The notes below the pieces were generated by a model. That model had not been told where the DNA came from. It ran no database searches and saw only the letters and a list, made by a program, of their open reading frames with translations. DNA of 64,000 nt from Arenimonas daejeonensis. Its GTDB lineage: Bacteria > Pseudomonadota > Gammaproteobacteria > Xanthomonadales > Xanthomonadaceae. Shown piece by piece: positions 42,904 to 54,085 of the stretch. The translations under genes were made by a program, and so were the position numbers. The stretch covers positions 930,001 through 994,000 of the forward strand of contig NZ_CP042453.1 in the NCBI RefSeq assembly GCF_007993735.1, read 5' to 3'. How positions within the stretch are numbered: the first letter of the stretch is position 1; each line of letters starts with the position of its first letter.

Positions 42904-45018
42904 TCAACGGGCCGCGTCGGCCAGGGCCTCGGCGACGAGGTCCCGGGTCAGCACGGTGGGCAACACCACCGGCTCGCCCTGGCGCGGGTACACCACGTAC
43001 AGCGGCACGCCCACGGCGCCGTGCGATTCCAGGAAGGCGGTGATGGCGGGGTCCACGTCGGTCCAGTCGCCTTTCATGTAGATCGCGCCGGCCGCCTCGA
43101 GTGCTTCGCGGAAACTCTCGCGGCCCAGCACCGTGCGTTCGTTGGCCTTGCAGGTGACGCACCAGTCGGCGGTCATGTTGACGAAGACCACGCGGCCGTC
43201 GCGGCGCAGCTGTTCGAGTTTTTCCGCCGAGTAGGCGACCACGCCTTCTTCGGCGACGGCCGTGCGCTCCGGCGCCGGCATACGCTGCACCACCACCACC
43301 GGCCACAGCGCCGCCAGCACCACCAGTCCGGCCAGCACGCGTGCCGGCCAGCGACCCCAGCGCACCTTTTCCCACCACCACAGGCCCAGGCCCAGCACCA
43401 CGGCGCCGGCCAGCACCAGGCCGATCGCGTCGGCGCCGCGCTGCTTGGCCAGCACCCACAGCAGCCACACGGCGGTGAGGTACATCGGGAAGGCCAGCAC
43501 CTGCTTGAGCGTATCCATCCACGCGCCGGGTTTCGGCAGCCGCGCCGCCAGCGCCGGCACGAACCCAATGAGAAGGAAGGGCAGCGCCAGTCCGAGACCG
43601 AGCATCAGGAAGACCAGGATCGCCACCGCTGGCGATGCCGTGAACGCAAAGGCCAGGGCCGTTCCCATGAAGGGGGCCGTGCACGGACTGGCCACCACCA
43701 CGGCCAGCACGCCGGTGAAGAAGTCGCCCGCCGGCCCGGACTTTTCCGTCAGTGACTGGCCCGCGCCTGCGAGCGAAGCACCGAAGCTGACCACGCCCGA
43801 CAGCGACAGGCCGATCGCCACCATCACCAGCGCCAGCGCCGCGATCACGCCCGGCTGCTGCAGCTGGAATCCCCAGCCCAGGGCCAGCCCGGCCTGGCGC
43901 AATGCCAGCGCGATCGCGCCGATCGCGGCGAAACTGGCCAACACGCCCAGCGTGTACCAGACCGCCGAACGTTTCGCGTTCGGTCCGCCCTGTGCGAGCG
44001 ACAGCGCCTTGAGCGACAGCACCGGCAGCACGCAGGGCATCAGGTTCAGCACCACGCCGCCGCCGAGTGCCAGCAGCAGGGCCAGCCACAGCGGGGTGGC
44101 GGCTTTCACGGGCGGGGTTTCGCGCACGTCGCCGCCGGCCGGCAGGTCCAGCGCCACGGTGCGGGTCATCGGCGGGTAGCAGATGCCGTCGGTCTGGCAG
44201 CCCTGGAAGGTGATGGCCAGGGTCGCCGGCAGCGCGTCGGTATTCGTGCGCAACAGCGGCAGCGGCGCTTCGAAGGAATCGAAATACACCTGCACGTCGC
44301 CGAAGTGCTCGTCGTGGTGCGGCACCGACGGCGGCCAGGCGATCTCGCCGGCGCGCACGCCGTCGGCGTCCAGCGTCAGCGTGGTGCGGTCGCGGTAGAG
44401 GTAATAACCGGGCGCCGGGGTGAAGCGCAGCAGCAGGCGTTCGGGCGTCTCGACGATGGCCTCGAAGCGGAACGCCTGCGCTTCCGGCAAGGGCAGGCCG
44501 CCGGCGGCACGTGCCGGGCCGGTGCCGCCCAGCAGGTCGCCGCCGCGGGTGCCGGTGAGCGCGGCCAGCGCGTCGCCAGCCGCGGTATCGGCCGGCAGGT
44601 CCACGGTGACGGTCTTGGTGTGCGGCGGATAACACACGCCGACATCGGCGCAGCCCTGGTACTTCACCCGGAACTGCAGCGTGGTGGTGCCGTCGGCGGC
44701 GGCGCCGGTCTGCACCGCGGTCACCGTGTCGCGATAGGTCTCGACGTCGCCGAAAAATTCGTCGGTGTAGGCGTGGCCGTCGGGCAGCTGCAGCGGGTTG
44801 GTCTTGAAGCCGCCCGACAGCAGTTCGACGCCCATGCGGTGCCGGTAGAGGTAATAACCCTCGGCGACCTTCCAGGTGAATTCGATCCGGCCACGTTCCG
44901 GCGCCGTCGCGCTGAGCGCGAAGGCTTCGTCGATCGGCAGCAGGTCGGACTCGTCCACCGCCTGGGCGGCGGGGACGAGGAACAGCGCGGCCAGGACGGC
45001 CAACAGCCAACGGGTCAT
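42904..45018 (-). CDS. dsbD: Thiol:disulfide interchange protein DsbD with duplicated alpha domain
   Basis: DsbD moves electrons from cytosolic thioredoxin to periplasmic proteins. After a signal peptide (to about 20, AQA) there are two DsbD-alpha-like domains (about 25-160 and 190-310), each with its own redox Cys pair: YQGCADVGVCYPP and FQGCQTDGICYPP. Eight or so membrane helices follow, with the paired Cys in NLMPCVLPVLS and VASPCTAPFMG, then a C-terminal thioredoxin domain with NMTADWCVTCKANE. At 704 residues it is longer than the ~565 of single-alpha DsbD. Intact. Confidence 0.93.
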   Translation of the reverse strand: MTRWLLAVLAALFLVPAAQAVDESDLLPIDEAFALSATAPERGRIEFTWKVAEGYYLYRHRMGVELLSGGFKTNPLQLPDGHAYTDEFFGDVETYRDTVTAVQTGAAADGTTTLQFRVKYQGCADVGVCYPPHTKTVTVDLPADTAAGDALAALTGTRGGDLLGGTGPARAAGGLPLPEAQAFRFEAIVETPERLLLRFTPAPGYYLYRDRTTLTLDADGVRAGEIAWPPSVPHHDEHFGDVQVYFDSFEAPLPLLRTNTDALPATLAITFQGCQTDGICYPPMTRTVALDLPAGGDVRETPPVKAATPLWLALLLALGGGVVLNLMPCVLPVLSLKALSLAQGGPNAKRSAVWYTLGVLASFAAIGAIALALRQAGLALGWGFQLQQPGVIAALALVMVAIGLSLSGVVSFGASLAGAGQSLTEKSGPAGDFFTGVLAVVVASPCTAPFMGTALAFAFTASPAVAILVFLMLGLGLALPFLLIGFVPALAARLPKPGAWMDTLKQVLAFPMYLTAVWLLWVLAKQRGADAIGLVLAGAVVLGLGLWWWEKVRWGRWPARVLAGLVVLAALWPVVVVQRMPAPERTAVAEEGVVAYSAEKLEQLRRDGRVVFVNMTADWCVTCKANERTVLGRESFREALEAAGAIYMKGDWTDVDPAITAFLESHGAVGVPLYVVYPRQGEPVVLPTVLTRDLVAEALADAAR

Positions 45019-45040
45019 GCGGGATTCTCGGAAGGGACGC

Positions 45041-45066
45041 GGCCGGCCCGGTCGCCCGGGCCGGCC
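45041..45066. repeat. Perfect GC-rich hairpin between dsbD and the XRE gene
   Basis: GGCCGGCCCGG (45041-45051) and its exact complement CCGGGCCGGCC (45056-45066) flank a TCGC loop. There is no T-run on either side, so it is not a classic terminator. It may slow polymerase between the XRE gene and dsbD or protect the dsbD mRNA 5' end. Confidence 0.6.
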
Positions 45067-45130
45067 CCTACGACCGCCAGTATCCCCGGAAGTTCGTCGC
45101 CGGGGCGAGAACGGCCACCCGCCGCCGGGC

Positions 45131-45496
45131 TCAGGCCCGCTCGGTCATGGCCTCGACGAAGTCCACCAGCGGCAGCTGTTCCGGGCTGCGCAGCGTGCGG
45201 AACGCGACCAGCAGGCGTTCCTCCAAGCCGCACTGGGCGTAGAAGTTGAGCAGCATGGCCGGCGTCTCGGCGTCGCCGCCCAGCCAGCGGCCGCCGCGGC
45301 CGGTGGCCAGCCATTCGAAGCTGACGGCCGTGGCCATGGCGATCTTGCCCATGTTGTCGGTGGTGGGCTTGGCCCCGTCCTTGCGTTCCCACTGCGCCAC
45401 GGCGCTGCGGGCGACGCCGACGGCGGCGGCCAGTTCGGACTGCGACATTTCGGCGCCACGGCGCGCCTGTCGGATGCGGTTGAAAAGAAGCGTCAT
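45131..45496 (-). CDS. XRE-family helix-turn-helix transcriptional regulator
   Basis: A 121-residue cytosolic protein. Residues ~5-60 form a Cro/C1-type domain: LFNRIRQARRGAEMSQSELAAAVGVARSAVAQWERKDGAKPTTDNMGKIAMAT. The remainder is a short helical tail with no recognised ligand domain. It is upstream of dsbD on the same strand and divergent from groESL. The target is unknown; nothing in the sequence ties it to either neighbour. Confidence 0.8.
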   Translation of the reverse strand: MTLLFNRIRQARRGAEMSQSELAAAVGVARSAVAQWERKDGAKPTTDNMGKIAMATAVSFEWLATGRGGRWLGGDAETPAMLLNFYAQCGLEERLLVAFRTLRSPEQLPLVDFVEAMTERA

Positions 45497-45913
45497 TAGG
45501 TGTTTCCCCGGAAATCAAGCAAGGACCACAGCGCCGCACGGCCTGGATGGCCATGTCAGCGTCCAGCGCGGAAACCGGACATCGCCGCAAGCCCTCCCCT
45601 GAAGGCCCGGCGGCACCGGTTTCCGTTGACGGGCGGCAGGCGCGATCCAGCGCCGCCGGGTGGACCGGGGCCGGCATGACGCCGGGTGTTCCCCGTCCTG
45701 GGTTCCGCGGTCCACCGATCGCCCGTCTTCATGCGGGCCGTTAGCGGCGGTGACGGAAACCCGTTCCCGGGCCGATTGTAGGGGCAGGCACCCGGCCAAA
45801 ATCAACATTCCGTGACGGGGTTCCTTGCCTTTGCCGCTGCAGGTTTTCCGTTCGGAAAATGGCCCCGGTGTCACGGCCCGGACGGCCCGATCGGTCCCAT
45901 TTCGACCCTTGTG
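45497..45913. other. Long leader/intergenic stretch with no recognised gene
   Basis: About 420 bases between the XRE start and the groES promoter. The short open frames here (for example one starting at 45547) have no ribosome site or recognisable protein pattern. I recognise no riboswitch, tRNA or known small RNA. Several short GC-rich inverted repeats are present, as expected at this base composition. Confidence 0.5.
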
Positions 45914-45941
45914 CTTGAAAGGCGCGGTCCCGGCCCCATCC
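45914..45941 (+). promoter_or_regulatory. Sigma-32 heat-shock promoter of groESL
   Basis: CTTGAAA (45914-45920), a 13-base spacer and CCCCATCC (45934-45941) match the RpoH consensus CTTGAAA-N13-CCCCATnT almost perfectly, upstream of the CIRCE site and groES. Confidence 0.85.
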
Positions 45942-45987
45942 AAGGACCCGTCGCGTGGCTTCCGGTTGTCATGCCGCGCGCGTATCA

Positions 45988-46014
45988 TTGGCACTCACCG
46001 GGGCCGAGTGCTAA
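45988..46014 (+). promoter_or_regulatory. CIRCE operator (HrcA site) of groESL
   Basis: TTGGCACTC, nine bases, GAGTGCTAA. It is the CIRCE inverted repeat with one mismatch (G for A at position 3). It lies in the predicted 5' leader, 48 bases before groES, so HrcA represses and sigma-32 activates the operon. Confidence 0.95.
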
Positions 46015-46061
46015 CACCTTGGCCCCATGTCGTTGAATCAATTGGAATTACGAGGACTCTC

Positions 46062-46349
46062 ATGAACATCAAGCCGCTCTACGACCGCGTGGTCATCAAG
46101 CGTATGGAAGAAGAAAAGATGTCCGCTGGCGGCATCGTCATTCCGGACTCCGCCACCGAAAAGCCGATCAAGGGCGAAGTGCTGGCCGTCGGCGCCGGCA
46201 AGGCCCTGGACAACGGTTCCACCCGCGCCCCGACCGTGAAGGTCGGCGACAAGGTGCTGTTCGGCAAGTACGCCGGCACCGAAGTGAAGGTCGACGGCCA
46301 GGAAATCCTGGTGGTCAAGGAAGACGACATCCTCGCCATCCTCGGCTGA
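46062..46349 (+). CDS. groES: Co-chaperonin GroES
   Basis: The 95-residue lid subunit of the GroEL/GroES chaperonin. [31 protein letters not shown] contains the core and the flexible mobile loop that contacts Gro[17 protein letters not shown] and the C-terminal [10 protein letters not shown] are standard. GAGGA at 46052-46056 sets the start. It is followed by groEL after 69 bases. Confidence 0.97.
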   Translation: MNIKPLYDRVVIKRMEEEKMSAGGIVIPDSATEKPIKGEVLAVGAGKALDNGSTRAPTVKVGDKVLFGKYAGTEVKVDGQEILVVKEDDILAILG

Positions 46350-46352
46350 TGA

Positions 46353-48068
<1,716 letters not shown>

Positions 48069-48100
48069 TCCGCTGCTTCTTGCGACTCGCTTCATTCGAG

Positions 48101-48128
48101 GGCCCCGCGCAAGCGGGGCCTTCTTTTT
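48101..48128 (+). terminator. Rho-independent terminator of groESL
   Basis: GGCCCCGC (48101-48108), loop GCAA, GCGGGGCC (48113-48120), then TTCTTTTT, 33 bases after the groEL stop. Confidence 0.93.
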
Positions 48129-48139
48129 GCGCGTTGTGT

Positions 48140-48421
48140 GATCTGGCGCCGTCATCACCGGGGAGACGAGGGTCTCTTTCTGCTCAGTGAGGCCTTTTAT
48201 TTCGCAGAAAGAGACCCTCGTCTCCCCGGCGCTGCCGGTACGGCTCATCCGGGTCGCTGATGGGAGGGCCGGTGCGGTATCGGCGATTTGCTTGCGCGTG
48301 TGGCCTGGCGGGCTTCCGCGTGCGCGATCTTTCCTGCGCAACACGTTTGGCTAAGTCGGGCAACGCGAAAAGCCGGCAACTCGCCTATCGAGGGCGCGTT
48401 CCCCTGAACGCGTCTGGTGCC
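48140..48421 (+). repeat. Left copy of a modular inverted element (outer flank, hairpin, 33-base block, 29-base block)
   Basis: A non-coding module of ~282 bases. In order: an outer flank beginning GATCTGG, the perfect hairpin 48158-48229, a diverged spacer, a 33-base block (48306-48338) and a 29-base block (48393-48421). The right copy at 48550-48825 has the same modules in the same order on the opposite strand: the 33-base block differs at two sites and the 29-base block is identical. The two copies enclose a 128-base unique centre (48422-48549). No transposase gene, terminal duplication or credible ORF is seen. Confidence 0.85.
48158..48229. repeat. 26-bp perfect hairpin of the left element
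   Basis: Arms 48158-48183 and 48204-48229 pair without mismatch around a 20-base loop (48184-48203). The arm ends CCGGGGA and CTCTTTCTGC are shared with the right hairpin; the nine bases between them are GACGAGGGT here. Confidence 0.92.
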
Positions 48422-48549
48422 TTCCGGGCGAGGTTGGGTTGTAGGCGAGTGCGGTGCTTCTGGCGAAAACCTGGCAGGGGTGTGCGGCGCATCGCGCCGC
48501 CGGCTTTTCGCCGCTTCGCGGCGGGTACTCCTTCCACACTGGCCCCAAT

Positions 48550-48825
48550 GGCACCAGACGCGTTCAGGGGAACGCGCCGCGACGTGACGCGTGGTGGAGA
48601 AGGGCATTGGCCCGATTCACTGCCAGATCCGCAGGAAAAATCGCACACGCGGAAGCCCGCCAAGCCGCACGCGTATGCAAGGCGCCTATGCCCGCAAGAA
48701 CTCCGTTACGAACCCGCGCCGATACGACCGGCGGCGCCGGGGAAGTGGATGCCTCTTTCTGCGAAATAAAAGGCTTCACTGAGCAGAAAGAGGCATCCAC
48801 TTCCCCGGTGTTGCCGGCCCAGATC
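48550..48825 (-). repeat. Right (inverted) copy of the modular element
   Basis: The reverse-complement counterpart of 48140-48421: 29-base block at 48550-48578, 33-base block at 48630-48662, hairpin at 48737-48808 and outer flank ending CCAGATC at 48819-48825. The intervening spacer segments are much more diverged than the blocks and hairpin, which suggests that the conserved modules are under selection or are exchanged. It ends 13 bases before the hexosaminidase stop codon. Confidence 0.85.
48737..48808. repeat. 26-bp perfect hairpin of the right element with a different stem core
   Basis: Arms 48737-48762 and 48783-48808 pair without mismatch around a 20-base loop that is the reverse complement of the left loop except for one base. 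The arm ends match the left hairpin; the nine-base core reads AGTGGATGC instead of GACGAGGGT, and its partner strand has changed to match. Confidence 0.92.
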
Positions 48826-48837
48826 CCCCAGCGCAGA

Positions 48838-51116
48838 TCAGCGAGGCAGCAGCGTGATCCGGTCCAGCACCCAGTACGCCGGCCGCGTGTCGCCGGTGAA
48901 GACCACGCACAGGTCCTGCGTCTGCGTGGTCGCGGTGATCGGCAGCGCCAGCGTCAGGAAGCCGTCGGCGTCGGCATTGGCTGGCAGCGGTGCCGAAGCA
49001 AGCACCGGACCGTCGCAGCCTGCACTCACCTTCAGTTCGCCGTGTTCGGTGACCGCAGGCTGGAAACGACGGCTCTTCTCGTCGCCGGCCAGCTGGAAGT
49101 TGTAGGGAATGCGGCCAGCCCGCACGACGATCTCGCCGATGCCCGCCAGCGGCGCCGACTTCCAGGACCAGCAGGGGTTGAAAATGTCGGCGTTGAAGAT
49201 GGCGCGTTCGCCGGTAACGGGACCGTCGTCCTCCAGGCGCAGCATCAGCGCCCCGGTACACATCTCCAGCTCCTCGTCGCTGCGGCTGAACCAGGTGGTG
49301 GCGTCGATGCGGTGCGGAATCGCCGGCGCCAGCGCAACGCCGTCGACGAAGACCGCCGCACGCAGCGTCACCGGCCAGCGAGCGGTGAACGGACCGGCGT
49401 AAGCCGGCGAATCCGCGCCGGGCTCACTGCCGTCGAGCGTGTAGCGGATGCCGTCGTAGCCGAGCGCGTTCGTCAATGTCACGACGACCTGTCCGGTCTG
49501 CGCCGTCGGCATCACGCTGCTGCGTACCTCGAACGGCGTCTTCGCGTAGCCGATGCCGAGTGCGCGATACCGCGGCAATTGCACCGGCAGGCGGGCGAGG
49601 AAGCCGTTCCAGTCCTTGCGGGCGGCGGGCGTCCATGCCACCTCGGCAAGCGCCGCCACGCGCGGCAGCAGCGCGTGCTGCACGCGGTCGAAACGGCGCA
49701 TGTGTTCGGTCCAGGCGTTGGCCTGCACGCCGAGGATGTGGTGGCGCTTGTCGGCGGCCAGGGCCGCGGGCACCGGTTCGAAGGCGTAGACCTGCGACAG
49801 CGGAATGATCGCCGGACGGCCCGGCGGTTCGTTCGGCGAATGGGTCTGCAGGTAGTCGAGGTAGAGATCGGAGGAAGGCGACATCACCACGTCGTGGCCT
49901 TCGCCCGCGGCTTCGATGCCGCCCTCGATGCCGCGCCACGACATCACCGTCGCTTCGGCCGGCAGTCCGCCCTCGAGGATCTCGTCCCAGCCGATCAGGC
50001 GCTTGCCGTGGCTCGAGAGGTACTTTTCGAGGCGATGGATGAACCACGACTGCAGATCAGCCTCGTTGGCGATGCCCAGCTCGCGCATGCGCGCCTGCAC
50101 GGATGCGGAGGCCTTCCACTGGTCCTTCACCGCCTCGTCGCCGCCGATGTGGAAATAGGTGCCCGGGAACAGCGGGATCATCTCCGCCATCACGTTTTCC
50201 AGGAACTCGAAAGTCGGCTCGTCCACGTTGAACAGGTATTTGTGCACGCCCCATTCGGCCGACACCGGCGGCGTCGTGCCGGTGACGCCCAGCTCCGGAT
50301 ACGCCGCCACCGCCGCCTGAGCGTGGCCGGGCATGTCGAATTCAGGCACCACGGTGATGTGCCGCGACGCGGCGTAGGCGACCACATCGCGGATCTGGTC
50401 GTGGGTGTAGTAGCCGCAGTATTCCGGCGCCGGCGGGCTGCCGGGCACGGTCAGCGGGATGCGGCAGCCGCCGACTTCGGTCAGGCGCGGATAACGCTTG
50501 ATCTCGACCCGCCAGCCCTGGTCGTCGGTGAGGTGCCAGTGGAAGGTGTTGAGCTTGTGCAGCGACATCATGTCGAGCACCTGCTTGATCTCGTCCACCG
50601 TTTGCATGTGCCGGGCCGAGTCGAGCATCAGGCCGCGCCAGGTGAAACGCGGCGCGTCCTGGATGTGCAGGGCAGGCACCGCGATGCGGCCGTCGGCATC
50701 CGTGGACAGCAGCTGCCACAGGGTGACCGCGCCGTAGAAAAGACCACGCGGCTCGCGCGCGGACACGACGACATGGTGGGGCTTCACGATCAGCGAATAG
50801 CCCTCGGCTTCCGCCGTGGCGTCCGGGTCGATCCGGAACTCGATGCCACCGGCACGCGACGTGCGGCCGGCATCAACGACCAGCGCCACCCCCTGCGTTG
50901 TTTTCGCAAGGCGGGCGAATTCATCCGCGGCGGCGCGGGCCTGCGGGTCGGCGTACCGGACCGGCGTGCGTGCGTCCAGCACGAAACGGCCGCTCGAAAG
51001 TTCGACCTGGGCGGGCAGTGGCACCACGGGCAGCGGCGCGGCGATCGCTGCGCCGGCCATCAGCGCCAGCAGCAACGGAACCGGGCCAGCACCCGGAAGC
51101 GGAAGGGTTGGGTCAT
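48838..51116 (-). CDS. Beta-N-acetylhexosaminidase (GH20), one apparent frameshift in the signal peptide
   Basis: It releases terminal GlcNAc from chitooligosaccharides or glycoconjugates in the periplasm. About 759 residues. The signal peptide reads MTQPFRFRVLARFPLLLALMAGAAIA once a missing base at 51077-51078 is restored (start 51116). The GH20b domain is followed by the catalytic TIM barrel: RGLMLDSARHMQTVDEIKQVLDMM, HWHLTDDQGWR, EFDMPGHAQA and the HIGGDEA pair whose Asp-Glu are the catalytic residues. It also has a C-terminal domain of about 180 residues with chitobiase-like sequence (YTLDGSEP). It is downstream of the TonB-dependent receptor, whose terminator lies between them. Confidence 0.92.
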
Positions 51117-51150
51117 GACGGCACTCCGGTCGCAGCAGGGATCATGGCGG

Positions 51151-51179
51151 AAAAAAAGGGCCTGGAGGAATCCAGGCCC
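51151..51179 (-). terminator. Rho-independent terminator after the TonB-dependent receptor gene
   Basis: On the minus strand the stem GGGCCTGGA / TCCAGGCCC (51158-51166 and 51171-51179 in plus coordinates) is followed by seven T. It lies between the receptor stop and the hexosaminidase start, so hexosaminidase expression may depend on read-through or a separate promoter. Confidence 0.9.
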
Positions 51180-51214
51180 CGGGGGAACCAATGGAAATGG
51201 TGGAAGGGCGCCGG

Positions 51215-53986
51215 TCAGAGCTTCAGGCGGAAGTTCAGGTAGTACTGGCGGCCGTTGGAATACACGGCATACGGCAGTTCCTGGCCGTTCTTCACGCTGT
51301 AGTACTTCAGCTCCGGGTTGTTGAGGTTGAGCGCGTCCAGCGACACCGAGATCCGGTCCGTGGCCCGGAAGCCGATCGACGCGGCCAGGTTGCCGACGGC
51401 GTCCTGGAAGAAGTCGTCGGTACGGCTCACGCCCGCGTAGAACTCCGAGCGGTAGGTGTAGCTGATGCGGGCGTTGAAGCGGTCGTTCTCGAAGTAGCCC
51501 GAGACGTTGTAGGTGTTCTCGGAGGTGCCGAACACCGGCTTGGCGCCGTCGGAGCTGCTGTCGGCGTAGGTGTAGTTGGTGGACAGGCCGAAGTTCTCGC
51601 CCAGCGGCTGCTCCCAGGTCAGTTCGAGGCCGCTGACCTTGGCATTGGTGTTGACCGGCAGCGACACCTGGTAGTCGGCGAACACGTCCGAGCCGGCCGC
51701 CGCGGTGGCCGCCTGGTCCAGGTAGGCGCGGGTTTCGGTGCCGAAGGCGACGTAGTCGTCCATGTCCATCGTGAAGACGCTGGCCGCCAGCAGGGCGCGC
51801 GGAGCGAAGTACCACTCCAGCGAGGCGTCGAAGTTGGTGGACACGATCGGGTCGAGCAACGGGTTGCCGCCGCTGCCGGTGTGGGTCAGGTCGTCCAGCG
51901 ACACCGAACCGGCCAGGGCGGAGTAGTCCGGGCGGGTCAGGGTCTGGGAAGCGGCCAGGCGCATCACCAAGGTCGTCGGTGATGTCGAACTTGAAGTTCG
52001 CGCTGGGCAGGATGTTGGTGTAGTCCTTCAGCGTGCGCGTCGGCAGGTACGGGCCGAAGGCCGAACCGTTGATGGTGCCCGGCGGCTGATCGGCGATAGG
52101 CAGGTTCGGGTTGACGCCGACGTTGCTCAGGATGTCCTGCTCGGTGCGCACGTAACGCACGCCGGCATTGGCGCTCCAGCGGTCACCGGAGAAGTTGGCC
52201 TGGAAGTAGGCCGCGGTGACGTCCTCGTTGACGCTGTACAGATCCTGCCAGTAGAAGCGCTCGACCGGATCGCGGTTGGCGAAGTCGGCGTTGATCTGCG
52301 CCAGCTGCTCCGGCGTCCAGTACCACAGGTCGGTCGGGAAGCTGCCGCCGATATCGCTGCCGAAGTCGCCCGGGAAGGGATTGAAACCGGTCGGGTACAG
52401 CGCGGCATTGGTCCAGTCGGTGGCCCAGTTCGGACCCTGCGCCACTTCGAACAGGTTTTCGCGGGTGTGTTCGGAATAACGCACGCCGAAGTCGATGCTG
52501 GTGAGCGGGTACTTGTTCTCGAAGCGGAACTCGGCGTCGGCCTGGCCCCAGTTCTCCTCGTCCAGCGCGTCGATGCCCTGGGCGCCGAAGATCCAGCCGT
52601 CCTGCGGGCGGATGCCCGACGGGGTCGAGTTGTCGCCGCCGATGTAGGAATCGATCGGGTTGCCGATGCCGTTCATGCCCCAGCCGGCGCCGGCGCCGGC
52701 GTTGATGCCCAGCTCCATCACGTCCTGGGTCGGGCTGCGGCCGTGGCCTTCGGTGGTGCCGATCTGGGCCTTGATGCGGAACGCGTCGCTGACCCGCCAG
52801 TCCATGTCACCGGTGAAGTACTGCGATTCCGAGGAAGCGCCCGGGCGGGAGATCATGTCGTACACGCCGAACGGCGTGTTGGCGCAGGCGGCGCCGCCGC
52901 ACATCACGGCCGGGTCGGTCACCGGGTCATAGACGGCGTTCACCAGCACGCCGTCGCGCACCTCGTAGCTGGACGGGGTCAGGTAGGGCACGAAGCGGCT
53001 GCCCCACATCATGTAGTTGCGGTTGTAGTTGTCGGCCTCGAGCTCGGAGTGGAAGCCGCTCAGGCCCAGGGTCAGGTTGTCCATGGGCTTGATCTGGAAG
53101 TCGATCACGCCGCCCTTGCGCTCGCGCACCTGTTCGAACAGCACCGAACCGATCAGGTTCGGGTACAGCACGCCGGCGAGGTCGGGGTTGGCGACTGCGG
53201 CCGGGTCGGCGGCGCCGATGGTCGAATAACCACCGACCACTTCCTGGCCGTCGCGGCGCAGGCTGCGCTTCTCGAAGAAGGGCTGCACCAGGAAACCGAC
53301 GGTGCCGTCGGCGTTGCGCCAGTTGAACAGGGCGTTGAACTGCGGGTCGGTCTCGCCCGGCAGGTCGGCGTAAACGCCGCCGACGGTGGCTTCCAGGGTC
53401 AGCTCTTCCGCGAACTCCAGCGGACGACGGGTGATGATGTTGACCGAACCGGCGCTGCCGCCCTCGGTCAGCTTGGCCTGCGAGGTCTTGTTCACCACCA
53501 CCTGACTGACGATCTCGGCCGGCAGCAGGCTGTAGCTGACGCTGCGGCCGACGGTCTGCACCTGGCTGAGCACGAACCAGTCGCCGGTGCCGACCGTGTG
53601 GCCGTTCACTGGGTCTGGGTCAGGCTGGGGCTGGTGCCGCGCAGGCTGACGCGGTCGCTCTCGTCGAAGCCGCCTTCGGTGGCGCTGGACGAGCTGATGT
53701 TGACGCCAGGCAGGCGCTGCAGGGTGTCGGCGACGTTCTTGGCGGGCAGTTTGCCGATGTCCTCGGCGGTCACCACCTCGACATGCGAGTCGGCGTCGCG
53801 CTTGGCGTCCAGCGAGGCCTCGACGCTGCCACGCACGCCGACCACCTCCACGGTCTCAAGCTCGGTCACCTTCTCCTCGGCCGCTTCCTCCTGGGCCGCG
53901 GGAGCGGTTTCCTGCGCGTGCAGCTGCGCGGTGAAGCCGAGGGCCGCGACGACGGCGGCCGAAAGAATGGATTTCCTGTAGTTCAT
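51215..53986 (-). CDS. TonB-dependent receptor of the GlcNAc locus, two apparent frameshifts
   Basis: An outer-membrane active transporter of about 923 residues. The signal peptide (ILSAAVVAALGFTAQLHAQ) is followed by a TonB-contact region and plug domain (EVVTAEDIGKLPAKNVADTLQRLPGVNI; VVVNKTSQAKLTEGGSAGSVNIITRRPLEF), then a 22-strand barrel ending in the aromatic/hydrophobic YYLNFRLKL. One base is missing at 53611-53613 (repaired SLTQTPVNGHTVG) and one extra at 51969-51970 (repaired ITDDLVMRLAASQTLTRPDY). Its place between a GH20 hexosaminidase and a sugar kinase implies uptake of GlcNAc-containing oligosaccharides. Confidence 0.9.
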
Positions 53987-54085
53987 GATGCTTCCCCATC
54001 GCTGTTTGAGTGGAGGCAGCGCTGCTGCCTTGCCTGCTGAAGTCCGCCCGGAACCGTCGTGCCGGCATCCCCGCCGGCGCGCCGT

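Noticed and set aside
48245..48800. Several overlapping ORFs on both strands in the inverted element
   Set aside because: They are low-complexity, Arg/Ala-rich and mirror each other because the DNA is an inverted repeat; none has a convincing start or domain.
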